In this document: positions 27,124 through 35,634 of the stretch, piece after piece
Position numbering within the stretch: position 1 is the stretch's first letter
How the letters are laid out: each line of letters opens with the position of its first letter
DNA from: Thiotrichaceae bacterium UBA7357
GTDB taxonomy: Bacteria; Pseudomonadota; Gammaproteobacteria; Eutrophobiales; Eutrophobiaceae
Assembly: GCA_002470825.1 (NCBI GenBank)
Contig: DKOR01000014.1
Location: forward strand, 1 to 64,000
DNA: 64,000 nucleotides
Direction of reading: 5' to 3'
Position numbers and translations under genes: made by a program
Notes under the pieces: generated by a model
Seen by the model: only the letters and a program-made list of their open reading frames with translations
The model's database searches: none
Told to the model about the DNA's origin: nothing

Positions 27124-27762
27124 TTAAGCTTCTGCACTTGGTCGTGCCAAAACCTTTTCATACCATTTTTTTGTTCTAGTATTCGCATCTGGGATATGAA
27201 TATCGGACCACTTGGCAAATCCAATTGAACAAGTAGCAGTAATATCAACCATAGTAAATTGATCTCCGGTTAGATATGGCCCATCTTCAAGATATTTTTC
27301 TAACCACCAAAAAAAACGATTTAATGTCTGATTACCGCGATCAATCAATGCCGGAATAGCTGGAATATTATCTTTTCCGCCACCTGGAATACCTCTCTTT
27401 AAAAACTCCTTATGTTGATTTCGAAACACTTCAGAACAAGATATCATGCCATCAAATTCCATCTTACGTTGACGCATGGTCACAATTGCTTTTTCTTTTA
27501 GATCCCGACCGAGTAATGCAGGCTCCGGCTGAACCTCTTCGAAATAACGGCAAATAGCCATCACCTCATCAATATATGTACCATCATCAAGTTCAAGTAC
27601 GGGTAATAAGCCACGTGGATTTACAGCAAGAAAATCATCTTGCAGATTTTCACCAGCAAGTATGTCAATTTCAATTTTTTCTAGCTTAATGTTTTTTTCA
27701 GCTAAAAAGATACGTGCGCGCCGTGGATTGGGTGCAACATGACAGTCATATAATTTCATCAA
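27124..27762 (-). CDS. Glutathione S-transferase family protein
   Basis: 212 residues: N-terminal thioredoxin-like GSH-binding domain (MKLYDCHVAPNPRRARIFLAEKN, cis-Pro stretch NPRGLLPVLELDDG, acidic ID/EVMAICRYFEE) and helical C-terminal domain (YLTGDQFTMVDITA). Soluble, cytoplasmic. The active-site region after Tyr/Cys is unusual (CHVAPNPRR). A paralogue sharing APNPRR and the LELDDG motif lies at 56369-56998, so the two genes bracket the ketone-metabolism region. Substrate unknown; conjugation or isomerisation in degradation of a hydrophobic compound is possible. Confidence 0.88.
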   Translation of the reverse strand: MMKLYDCHVAPNPRRARIFLAEKNIKLEKIEIDILAGENLQDDFLAVNPRGLLPVLELDDGTYIDEVMAICRYFEEVQPEPALLGRDLKEKAIVTMRQRKMEFDGMISCSEVFRNQHKEFLKRGIPGGGKDNIPAIPALIDRGNQTLNRFFWWLEKYLEDGPYLTGDQFTMVDITATCSIGFAKWSDIHIPDANTRTKKWYEKVLARPSAEA

Positions 27763-27866
27763 TTCTCTCCGTAACTTATTTATCTTATTTTTTAAATTTG
27801 AGATATTGCAAATTTTAGCGCTTTGATAGTTGAAGAACTTAGTAAAATTATCTATCTATATTTCAC

Positions 27867-28298
27867 CTACTCTTCCATCAGCACTTCAGTTAAATCTAGT
27901 TTCCAAACATCATTCACAAGAACCCAATGATCAATTTCTTTTTCAATAATTGGAATAACATTAAATACATCACTCGCCTTAGTCCAAGCATGCACACGTG
28001 CCTTGTCACCATCTACATCAATAGCCGTCACACCACCTTCAATTAAATCAACTTGAGCTTGTTTCATAACACCTTCCCAGTCTTCAACATACTTTTCTTT
28101 GGTACGTCCATCTCGCATATTCTCTGTAACCATATCGTATGCCGTAGCAAAATCTTGAGACTGTACTGCGTTAAAATAGGTTTGCTGTAATGCTGCTATA
28201 GTCACGCGAACTTCATCATCGCCCCCACAAAAACCTACCCTGAACATAGAAAAAAGTAGTATTAACGTAATAAAGATTGTTTTTATAATTTTCATCAT
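27867..28298 (-). CDS. Exported hypothetical protein, NTF2-like
   Basis: 143 residues with a clear signal peptide (MMKIIKTIFITLILLFSMFRVGFC, possibly lipidated at the cysteine in GFCGG). The rest has the size and pattern of a small alpha/beta cone fold (TYFNAVQSQDFATAYDMVTENMRD early helix; HWVLVNDVWKLDLTE final strands), as in NTF2-like/DUF4878-type proteins. I do not recognise a specific family. It lies between a GST and a GFA-family gene on the same strand. Confidence 0.65.
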   Translation of the reverse strand: MMKIIKTIFITLILLFSMFRVGFCGGDDEVRVTIAALQQTYFNAVQSQDFATAYDMVTENMRDGRTKEKYVEDWEGVMKQAQVDLIEGGVTAIDVDGDKARVHAWTKASDVFNVIPIIEKEIDHWVLVNDVWKLDLTEVLMEE

Positions 28299-28329
28299 TA
28301 AGTATCCTTAGATCAAAGCTAGAATTGAC

Positions 28330-28764
28330 TTAGCCTAATATTTTTGTCATCTGGTTGGACGTAGGAGCGTAACTAAAATTTTCAAGATCAGACTCAAGGC
28401 ATGTCCAGCTTTGAGCACTACTAGTCCAAACTTCAACTTGGGCAGAAAACCGATTGGGATTATCCAAACTTGCAGCCCACAGTCCCATGAGGTCAGGAAC
28501 AAGTTCCGCATCAATAAATAAAGGACAACCACAATTTGAACAGAAACCACGGTTCACAGCATTACCACTATCAGCTTTAACCCTATAGTATTTTGCTTTC
28601 CCTTTTATGAAAAGTGCTTTTTTTGGAACATACATTACAGGGCATAACATACTACCACTAGCACGCTGACAATCACGACAATGACATTTCCACGAAAACG
28701 TAGGCTCAGCAGTACATTCATATTGTATTGCTTGACATGCACATGTCCCCGTTAACGAGTTCAT
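28330..28764 (-). CDS. GFA-family (glutathione-dependent formaldehyde-activating enzyme-like) zinc protein
   Basis: 144 residues with the GFA zinc-binding cysteines: CACQAIQYEC, KCHCRDCQRASGS and FCSNCGCPLFID. Members bind zinc and sometimes glutathione adducts; most have no proven reaction. It begins MNSLTGTCAC and ends 8 nt... upstream of nothing coding, since scoB ends just before its start on the same strand (7-nt gap). So it is probably the last gene of the scoAB transcript. Confidence 0.85.
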   Translation of the reverse strand: MNSLTGTCACQAIQYECTAEPTFSWKCHCRDCQRASGSMLCPVMYVPKKALFIKGKAKYYRVKADSGNAVNRGFCSNCGCPLFIDAELVPDLMGLWAASLDNPNRFSAQVEVWTSSAQSWTCLESDLENFSYAPTSNQMTKILG

Positions 28765-28771
28765 AATTTCA

Positions 28772-29422
28772 TCAGTTTGATTTTAAATCTGGACTAACAA
28801 CGAACTCAGCTTGAGTTTTTTCCCTAATTTCATCCAAATCAACACCTGGAGCCAATTCAATCAAGGTAGGTTTATCTTCTTCAAATTGAAACACGGCTAA
28901 GTTTGTTATTAAAAGGTCCGTTACACTGGAGCCTGTCAAAGGAAGATCGCAAGACTTAAGAAACTTAGGACTACCGTCTTTTGCCGTGTGGTCCATAATA
29001 ACAACGACTTTATTTACACCCGCGACTAAATCCATTGCGCCACCCATGCCTTTAATCATCTTGCCAGGTATCATCCAGTTTGCTAAATCTCCATTTTGAG
29101 CAACCTGCATGGCGCCTAAAATTGCTAAATTAATATGCCCACCACGAATCATGGCAAAACTATCTGCACTGGAAAAATAACTAGTTTGGTCTAACTCGGA
29201 AATAGTTTGCTTACCCGCATTGATTAAATCAGGATCAACTTGATCTGGGTAAGGAAATGGTCCCATACCAAGCATACCATTTTCACTTTCTAATATGACT
29301 TGTACATTGTCGGGGATATAGTTTGCGACTAAAGTTGGTATTCCAATACCCAGATTAACATAAAACCCATCTTGCAACTCTTCCGCAGCACGTTGCGCTA
29401 TTTCTTCTCTAGACCATGGCAT
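28772..29422 (-). CDS. scoB: Succinyl-CoA:3-ketoacid CoA-transferase subunit B
   Basis: Beta subunit of the two-subunit CoA-transferase that converts acetoacetate (or another 3-keto acid) to its CoA ester using succinyl-CoA. The catalytic glutamate is in ILESENGMLGMG (~residue 52). Other blocks are NLGIGIPTLVANY, MIRGGHINLAILGAMQV, and GKMIKGMGGAMDLVAG. 216 residues, normal. It follows scoA by 15 nt. Together with the ketone carboxylase further right it would activate acetoacetate-type products. Confidence 0.93.
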   Translation of the reverse strand: MPWSREEIAQRAAEELQDGFYVNLGIGIPTLVANYIPDNVQVILESENGMLGMGPFPYPDQVDPDLINAGKQTISELDQTSYFSSADSFAMIRGGHINLAILGAMQVAQNGDLANWMIPGKMIKGMGGAMDLVAGVNKVVVIMDHTAKDGSPKFLKSCDLPLTGSSVTDLLITNLAVFQFEEDKPTLIELAPGVDLDEIREKTQAEFVVSPDLKSN

Positions 29423-29437
29423 AATTATAATCCTCTA

Positions 29438-30142
29438 CTAAGCTACGTATTCACGTGTAGTCATTATTTCGATAGGTTTTTTATGGTCAGTACCAACGAT
29501 AAAGCCATTCACATAAATACCTGGCGTATGGATATGATCAGGATCAAAATCTCCCAAGCTCACATATTCTTCAACCTCGGCAATCGTTGTTTTTCCAGCC
29601 GTTGCCATCACAGGATTGAAGTTTCTAGCTGTTTTTCGGTAAACTAAATTACCTTCATCATCCGCTTTCCATGCCTTGACAAGAGATAAATCGGCCACCA
29701 AACCAGTCTCTAATATATAGGTCTCACCATTAAATTCTTTATGCTCTTTACCTTCAGCAATAACCGTTCCAACACCTGTTTTAGTATAAAAACCAGCAAT
29801 ACCTGCACCACCTGCTCGACAACGCTCAGCTAAAGTTCCTTGAGGATTAAATTCTAGTTCTAACTCACCCTTCATATATTGTTGTTCAAATGTTTTATTT
29901 CCACCAACATAAGATGAAACCATTTTTTTTATTTGTCGTGTATGCAGTAAAATCCCCAAACCAAAGTCATCTATTCCGCAATTATTTGAAATCACGGAAA
30001 TATCTTTCACGCCTGAATCACGTAATGCAGTAATCAAATACTCTGGGATACCACAGAGACCAAAGCCACCTGCCATAATGGTCATACCATCAAACAGAAT
30101 TCCTTCCAAAGCCTCTGACGCGCTATTTTTTAATTTATTCAT
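29438..30142 (-). CDS. scoA: Succinyl-CoA:3-ketoacid CoA-transferase subunit A
   Basis: Alpha subunit of SCOT. Diagnostic stretches: IMAGGFGLCGIPEYLI, the ISNNCGIDDFGLGILL block, QIKKMVSSYVGGNKTFE, LELEFNPQGTLAERCRAGGAGI and ARNFNPVMATAGKTTIAEVEE. The match to the Sco rather than the AtoD form is strong in the QIKKM and FNPQGTLAER regions. 234 residues. It is the first gene of a scoA-scoB-GFA set on the minus strand. Confidence 0.93.
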   Translation of the reverse strand: MNKLKNSASEALEGILFDGMTIMAGGFGLCGIPEYLITALRDSGVKDISVISNNCGIDDFGLGILLHTRQIKKMVSSYVGGNKTFEQQYMKGELELEFNPQGTLAERCRAGGAGIAGFYTKTGVGTVIAEGKEHKEFNGETYILETGLVADLSLVKAWKADDEGNLVYRKTARNFNPVMATAGKTTIAEVEEYVSLGDFDPDHIHTPGIYVNGFIVGTDHKKPIEIMTTREYVA

Positions 30143-30431
30143 TTACAGACACCCTTATGTTTTAACTTTGTATTCAATATTCGGTGAAAGTGCTACACAA
30201 CCGTATAATGAGTATTAAGTTTTTTAAATACGAGTACTAAGAACAATGTGTCTTTTCTCATAGTAACAGATTGCACTTTATCTCTATACTGATTCCAATT
30301 AAGACTTATTTATTAGTTATATATATATTGCCAAAAATAAAATCATAAATAAATACTATACTTCGATAAAAGAATCTATTGTAGATGAATTTCGATATAA
30401 GAATAAGCATGTGCATAAAATTGATATTGCT
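30143..30431. other. Non-coding interval upstream of scoA
   Basis: AT-rich, with no supported gene. It must carry the scoA promoter on the minus strand. The right end of the interval to 30514 holds a long hairpin, listed separately. Confidence 0.4.
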
Positions 30432-30483
30432 TTTTTCAAAACTTCTCATCCATGAGCAATGTCATGGATGAGAAGTTGAAAAA
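30432..30483 (-). terminator. Long hairpin after the RND transporter gene, probable terminator
   Basis: AACTTCTCATCCATGA (30440-30455) is perfectly repeated in inverted form at 30462-30477 around a 6-base loop. The stem extends through TTTTTC/GAAAAA with a two-base bulge, giving about 22 bp. It lies 31 bases past the stop of the minus-strand RND gene. The flanking A/T runs make it a plausible terminator, although the U-tract on the minus strand is short. Confidence 0.6.
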
Positions 30484-30514
30484 TCAATTACCTCAATTTT
30501 TTAGCTTAATTTAC

Positions 30515-32950
30515 TTATGCGGGTGTACTATCCGTTAATGCTGAGTCGGCCGCATCAGTAGTTTGATCTCGTTCTTCATTAAAAATGAATTTTGGTTTAA
30601 ATATATATGCCATAGCAGGCATCAAGAACAATGCTGACAGAGCAGATACAGTTAGCCACATACCGATTAACATACCCATTTCAGCCTGAAAGCGTAAGGA
30701 TGAAAACAGCCACACACCAACACTAACAATTAACACTAGAGCGGTAACCAATACACCACGACCAGCGCAATGTAATGATATTCCTATTGCCTCTAGATGC
30801 GTTTTTCCTGAATCATACTCACCTTTTATACGATCACATATATACAGCGTGTAATCTACCCCCAAACCAATACCCAGAGCAGCAACCGGGACAGTATTAA
30901 TATTCATACCAATGTTTTGCCAAGACATAAAGGCAAAGGTGACGAGATTCGCTAGGACTACCGGCACCATAAAAAACAAACCAGCAATACTTGAGCGGTA
31001 GACAAACATACACATCATCACAAGGATAAATAACGCAAGCGCGATAGACTGTATCTGACCAGACAATATAACTTCATTCACAGAAGCGATCACACCGATG
31101 ATTCCACCCGCCAATCTAAAATTTGCAAGCTCCTGTAACTCAGGATTATCTTTTATGAATTGCTTAACACGCGCAATTGCCGTTGCAATCGTGTCACCTT
31201 TTCTATCAGAGAAATACATCAGTACAGAAGCATAGTTAATATCAACGTCAGTGAAGCGTAATAAATCACCAGGTTCAGCTGCACGTTCAAACATAAACAA
31301 TAATTCACCATTCTGATCGGTAGTTGTACCTAATTCAGAGTACCTAAAATTACCTTCACGTAATGTTTGATTCACAGATGGAAGCACATCTGCTACAGAT
31401 ATAGTGGCGCCAATTTCTTTTTGCTGCTCCATATATTGTTGAAAACGCAACATACCATCAAGGATTTCAACATTTTTTATCTTCCCGACGACCTTGCCAC
31501 CAAACTCATTTTTGGCTCCTTCCTCGACACCACCAACCACGACAAACATACGGTCAGCACCAGGGAATTGCTTATTGATGCTTGCAGAATCTACATTATA
31601 ACGACCATCTGGCCATAGGATTGGAGAACCTGGATTTGAATCACCAACATCTAAATCTTGCGCTAAATACCCACTACCAATAAACACTATCGTTGCTAGA
31701 AAAACGACAACATACCTTGCTTTTGTTGCAACCACTCTGACACAAATATCTAGGAAGGGTCTGATGACTAATAAGTCTAAGTTAAGTGGATGTGCATAAG
31801 ATTTCGGATTTTTAACCCATGATAATAAAACTGGTGTCACGACAAGTGAACTAATCGCAACTGTACCAACCCAGACAACCGCCAGAACAACTAATTTTTG
31901 CAGTAATGGAATTGGACTAATCGCGACTACTGTCACACAACCTGCATCTGTTGCTATACCCAACAAACCAGGGCGCAACAAATCTTTCATTGTTGTTGTT
32001 GCAGCTGATAAAGAATTAACGTCTTTATTATCATCTACTTTGTCGATCTCTTCATGATATCGCGTCATCATCTGTACAGAATGAGATACCGCTCTAGCAG
32101 TTATCAACATAGCAACAACAACAACAAGCGGATCAAAGTGAATACCACAGAGTTGCGCCACACCTAACGCCCATATAGCACTAATAGCACCAGACAACAG
32201 CGGTAAAATAGTCCCACGCCAAGTTCTGTTTATAACAAACAGTAATACAAGAAATATTGATGCAGCTATACTAATAAGTTTCATTGTTTCTGGCAGGTAA
32301 TGGTCTACCCAGCCATATAAAATCGGATTACCTACCAAACTTATATCGACAGTCTCATCATCAAGTTGTTTGACCAAATCGTAAGCTTGTTCATACGCCA
32401 GGTTGAAATCAAGTAAATTATCAAAAAAATCAACCGTAATAAGTGTTGCTGTTAAATCTTTCGATACGAAAGGGCCGTAGACCAAGGGACTACGAAGTAT
32501 AGCTTCTTTCATGTAGTCAATATCTGCTTGAGTTTCAGGCAATTCTGGCCACATATACGGAAAACTTTCAATACCAACTGTAGAAGCTCGAGTCTCTTTG
32601 AGTTTCTTACCGGCTATAGAAAAAATTTGAAATTCATTGATGGCATCAATTGAATACAATCCTTTAGTGAGATCCCGTATTTTCTTCAATACAGGCATTT
32701 GAAAGATATCACCTTCGGTAGATTGAACCATGAAGGTCATAATATTAGTACCACCAAAAGTGTCTTTAAACTGCTCATGAACTTTAATGTATTCATGCGA
32801 ACCAGGCTGTAAATCTTCAAATACTGTTTTAACATCTATTTTATAGGCAAAGTTTGCCAATATAGCTGTCAAAAAAACAACCAGTCCAAGAACTACTTTT
32901 CGATGTCTCATGCAAAATAGTGCCAAATTCTCTAACATTTCTTTCTCCAA
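30515..32950 (-). CDS. RND-superfamily (MMPL/HpnN-like) transporter
   Basis: 811-residue inner-membrane transporter with two repeats, each made of one membrane helix, a large periplasmic domain and a five-helix bundle (first bundle ~residues 215-380 with VVVVAMLITARAVSHSVQMM; second ~640-790 with VPVAALGIGLGVDYTLYICDRI). This is the arrangement of the MMPL/hydrophobe exporters, not the tripartite drug-efflux RNDs. It forms a conserved set with YCF48-repeat, DUF1329 and DUF1302 proteins (next three genes upstream). This set is commonly seen next to catabolic genes for hydrophobic compounds. A role in moving lipids or hydrophobic substrates across the envelope is inference. Start may be Met1 or Met5. 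Confidence 0.88.
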   Translation of the reverse strand: MEKEMLENLALFCMRHRKVVLGLVVFLTAILANFAYKIDVKTVFEDLQPGSHEYIKVHEQFKDTFGGTNIMTFMVQSTEGDIFQMPVLKKIRDLTKGLYSIDAINEFQIFSIAGKKLKETRASTVGIESFPYMWPELPETQADIDYMKEAILRSPLVYGPFVSKDLTATLITVDFFDNLLDFNLAYEQAYDLVKQLDDETVDISLVGNPILYGWVDHYLPETMKLISIAASIFLVLLFVINRTWRGTILPLLSGAISAIWALGVAQLCGIHFDPLVVVVAMLITARAVSHSVQMMTRYHEEIDKVDDNKDVNSLSAATTTMKDLLRPGLLGIATDAGCVTVVAISPIPLLQKLVVLAVVWVGTVAISSLVVTPVLLSWVKNPKSYAHPLNLDLLVIRPFLDICVRVVATKARYVVVFLATIVFIGSGYLAQDLDVGDSNPGSPILWPDGRYNVDSASINKQFPGADRMFVVVGGVEEGAKNEFGGKVVGKIKNVEILDGMLRFQQYMEQQKEIGATISVADVLPSVNQTLREGNFRYSELGTTTDQNGELLFMFERAAEPGDLLRFTDVDINYASVLMYFSDRKGDTIATAIARVKQFIKDNPELQELANFRLAGGIIGVIASVNEVILSGQIQSIALALFILVMMCMFVYRSSIAGLFFMVPVVLANLVTFAFMSWQNIGMNINTVPVAALGIGLGVDYTLYICDRIKGEYDSGKTHLEAIGISLHCAGRGVLVTALVLIVSVGVWLFSSLRFQAEMGMLIGMWLTVSALSALFLMPAMAYIFKPKFIFNEERDQTTDAADSALTDSTPA

Positions 32951-33012
32951 CGAGCCGAAATAAAAATCTTCGACTACCCCTAATTATTTATTATTATTTG
33001 AATTTAATAGAT

Positions 33013-34086
33013 TTAATCAGCAAACAATGTCCATGCATTTGACTTAATTTCCATTGCGCCTACTGTTTGACCAACTGACAAAAAGCTACCACCATCAATA
33101 GCCAATTCTGTGTGTGAAGTTAAATCTGTGTCTGACAAATTTCTTGAATCAAACTGAGTCATATCTGCTGAAAATTTTATCCACTTACCTTTATTACCCA
33201 CAGCGACCCACTCGTTTGTTTCATCAGACCAATCTACATCCATTAAATGTTCCGTCATACCAGAAACTTTAGGGTCAATATAAGTCCAAGTTTCACCACC
33301 ATCACTTGTAGCGACGATTGAACCGCCCAGTCCTACAACGACACCTTCCTGAGGTGAACGAAACGCAACAGCAGTAAAACTGTTAGGACTGTTTGTTTGA
33401 GTATCTTTCCACGTCTGACCATTGTCAGCACTCTTAAATATGAGACCAAATTCACCAGCTATAAAAAGTGTAGTGTCGTTAACTCGAACTATGTCGTTCA
33501 TGAAGACATCTTCTTCTTCACGCATTTGTTTCCACGTTTCACCATAATCAAGCGATTGAAGAATCATACCCATCTCACCTACCGCCCAACCCTCACCATC
33601 GGGGTAGGAATGAACACGCAGTAGCTTATTCGCAGTTTCTGACTTTGGTGACTCAACTTCAATCCAGTTTTTACCACCATCACTAGTCCTGAGGGTCACA
33701 CCATTATTTCCTACTGCCACTGAATTATTTTCGTCCCAAGACGTGATATCTTGCAGATGTGATACTGTCGGAGCAGTTTGACTCTCCCAACTTTTACCCT
33801 TGTCCGTTGATATTATAATTTTTCCATAATTACCAACAGCCATGTAAACATCAGAATTCACTTTGCTCAAACCAAAAATATTGTCTCGGACATTTATCAC
33901 CGGCGGGATAACTTCTTCTATTACTGCTGTAGGTTTAATGAAAATACCAGCCCACAGTAATGTACCTACAATCGCCCAAGGCATTATAGATACAATAAGT
34001 TTTGCTATTTTCTGCACAATTGATTCAGCAGTATTAGATATTTCGGATGTTTTTTCTACTGCAGTATTATTTTCTGACATATTCAT
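33013..34086 (-). CDS. YCF48-related BNR-repeat protein, membrane-anchored
   Basis: 357 residues: N-terminal membrane helix (IAKLIVSIMPWAIVGTLLWAGIF, ~residues 24-46) followed by a periplasmic beta-propeller. At least five sialidase-type Asp-box repeats are visible: STDKGKSWES, TSDGGKNWIEV, SLDYGETWKQM, SADNGQTWKD and TSDGGETWTYI. The photosystem assembly factor Ycf48 shares this fold, but here the context is the RND/DUF1329/DUF1302 set. It is likely a periplasmic scaffold linking the inner-membrane transporter with the outer-membrane barrel; that is inference. It starts at ATG 34086; a terminator-like hairpin lies between it and the DUF1329 gene. Confidence 0.85.
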   Translation of the reverse strand: MNMSENNTAVEKTSEISNTAESIVQKIAKLIVSIMPWAIVGTLLWAGIFIKPTAVIEEVIPPVINVRDNIFGLSKVNSDVYMAVGNYGKIIISTDKGKSWESQTAPTVSHLQDITSWDENNSVAVGNNGVTLRTSDGGKNWIEVESPKSETANKLLRVHSYPDGEGWAVGEMGMILQSLDYGETWKQMREEEDVFMNDIVRVNDTTLFIAGEFGLIFKSADNGQTWKDTQTNSPNSFTAVAFRSPQEGVVVGLGGSIVATSDGGETWTYIDPKVSGMTEHLMDVDWSDETNEWVAVGNKGKWIKFSADMTQFDSRNLSDTDLTSHTELAIDGGSFLSVGQTVGAMEIKSNAWTLFAD

Positions 34087-34188
34087 AACGACCCTTCTTC
34101 ATAATGTGTTTCTTAACCATCAGAATCTAAAAAGACATTAGTAATCCTTTTAATGGTTAACGTGTCATTTGTTTTTGAATACACCCCT

Positions 34189-34233
34189 AAATAAAAATGG
34201 TGACTGCTAGAAAAGAATTATCCAGCAGTCACC
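34189..34233 (-). terminator. Rho-independent terminator-like hairpin after the DUF1329 gene
   Basis: Perfect 10-bp stem GGTGACTGCT/AGCAGTCACC (34199-34208 and 34224-34233), followed on the minus strand by ATTTTTATTT. It lies 36 bases past the DUF1329 stop, inside the envelope gene set. It could separate or attenuate expression of the DUF1302-DUF1329 pair from the YCF48-RND pair. Confidence 0.7.
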
Positions 34234-34268
34234 TTTGTGGGGAGAACAATATTAAAACTAATTTATTC

Positions 34269-35546
34269 TTATTTTGCGATACTGATTAACTTTTTAAGAG
34301 TCACATCGTCCGCTTCAACACCCGCTGGGTTAGCCTTCATGTTAGATGACCATGTTGTAGAGAACTCAGCCTTCCAATCGATGATGTGACCAACAACTGG
34401 CATAGTGGATAAGTATCCATCATCACCAACGTCACGACGGTTTTGGAAAATAAATGATTTCCAAAATTTGCCGTTTTGATCAAGTGCTTCTCCGTAGTAA
34501 GGGCGCGGATAATCAACTTCCATCCAAACAGTTTTCTTACTGTATGGATGTTCGACTGGTGGAACACCCTCGATTACAAATACTTCACGTGGCTCCCACT
34601 GCACTTGTGGCGCAGGGAAAAAGTGTGGAGGAATGTCCATGCCTACAGCGGGGAACTCTTTAATGGTGTTTTTGTACGTTAAGTCAACAGTCATAAGCGG
34701 TGCATGCGCAATTGCGAATATCCATTGTCGACCTAGCAACTTAGTAGACTGATATTTGGTAGGAACCGCATCCCAAATATCCCAATCATCATACAATTGC
34801 ACGGTACCACCAATTGGATCCATCCAAGAACTACCCGTCAAACGACGAGCACGACGAACAGACTTTAAATAAGCCCAAGTGTCATCTGGTGTTTTTGAAG
34901 TAGGATCGTTATAACGGATCTGGAAAATACCTAAACCTTTAATATCCTGAGGATAGGTAGCAACCAAAACAGTTTTTTGCATGATACTGCCATCGCCTTC
35001 AGAAATAGGACCGCCATCTAGACGTCCTTCCATATAGTAACGCTGAGCCCACCAACGTTGGATACGTTCCATACCCTTCGTGGCGTCCAAGAATACCCAT
35101 GAAATGTGACGAAGATCCATAGTGGCACCATATGTAGGTCCACGCAAATTCCAGATCAACTTGTCTCCTGCATGCGGATCATCCATCTTCACATCTTGTG
35201 GATCAAAGAACATCCCTGCTGTCCAACCAGTTGCAGTTCGGTCAGTTGGATTAAATTTTACAGTTTCCTTGCTCTTCTGAGTCCATGACATGTACTTTTC
35301 ATCCATTGGCACAGGCTCTGAATGACGAACAGGTATTGCTAAATGATGATTACGAATCATCCACTCATACTTGCCTGGCAACATGTCACCTACACGCTTA
35401 CCTTCAAATGTCATATCGATAACACTATCCAGGTTTGCGGCATTAATGATTGTGCCTTCTGGCATTTCTTCAGCAATAGAGCTCAGGGGAGCGCCAACGA
35501 GCAACCCCAAAGATACTACTGATGTAGCTAATATTTTCATATACAT
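34269..35546 (-). CDS. DUF1329 outer-membrane-associated lipoprotein-sorting-like protein
   Basis: 425 residues with a Sec signal peptide (ILATSVVSLGLLVGAPLSSIAEEMPEG, shown in part), then a mature domain with KYEWMIRNHHLAIPV, the GPTYGATMDLRH block and a VEVDYPRPYYGEALD-type region. These fit the DUF1329 (LolA/LolB-like fold) family. No lipobox cysteine is seen at the cleavage region, so it is probably a soluble periplasmic protein. It always accompanies DUF1302 in such clusters and may bind hydrophobic molecules between membranes; that function is inference. Confidence 0.87.
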   Translation of the reverse strand: MYMKILATSVVSLGLLVGAPLSSIAEEMPEGTIINAANLDSVIDMTFEGKRVGDMLPGKYEWMIRNHHLAIPVRHSEPVPMDEKYMSWTQKSKETVKFNPTDRTATGWTAGMFFDPQDVKMDDPHAGDKLIWNLRGPTYGATMDLRHISWVFLDATKGMERIQRWWAQRYYMEGRLDGGPISEGDGSIMQKTVLVATYPQDIKGLGIFQIRYNDPTSKTPDDTWAYLKSVRRARRLTGSSWMDPIGGTVQLYDDWDIWDAVPTKYQSTKLLGRQWIFAIAHAPLMTVDLTYKNTIKEFPAVGMDIPPHFFPAPQVQWEPREVFVIEGVPPVEHPYSKKTVWMEVDYPRPYYGEALDQNGKFWKSFIFQNRRDVGDDGYLSTMPVVGHIIDWKAEFSTTWSSNMKANPAGVEADDVTLKKLISIAK

Positions 35547-35634
35547 ATATAAATACTCCTACCTTTTTTAAAATCGTCCTGCATCACTGCAGGGCATTAT
35601 GGTTAAATCATTTTTCATATTTTTACTACTTAGA

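Noticed and set aside
35575..35600. CCTGCA/TGCAGG hairpin between DUF1302 and DUF1329 genes as a terminator
   Set aside because: The stem is only six base pairs with a short, distant T-run; too weak to call.
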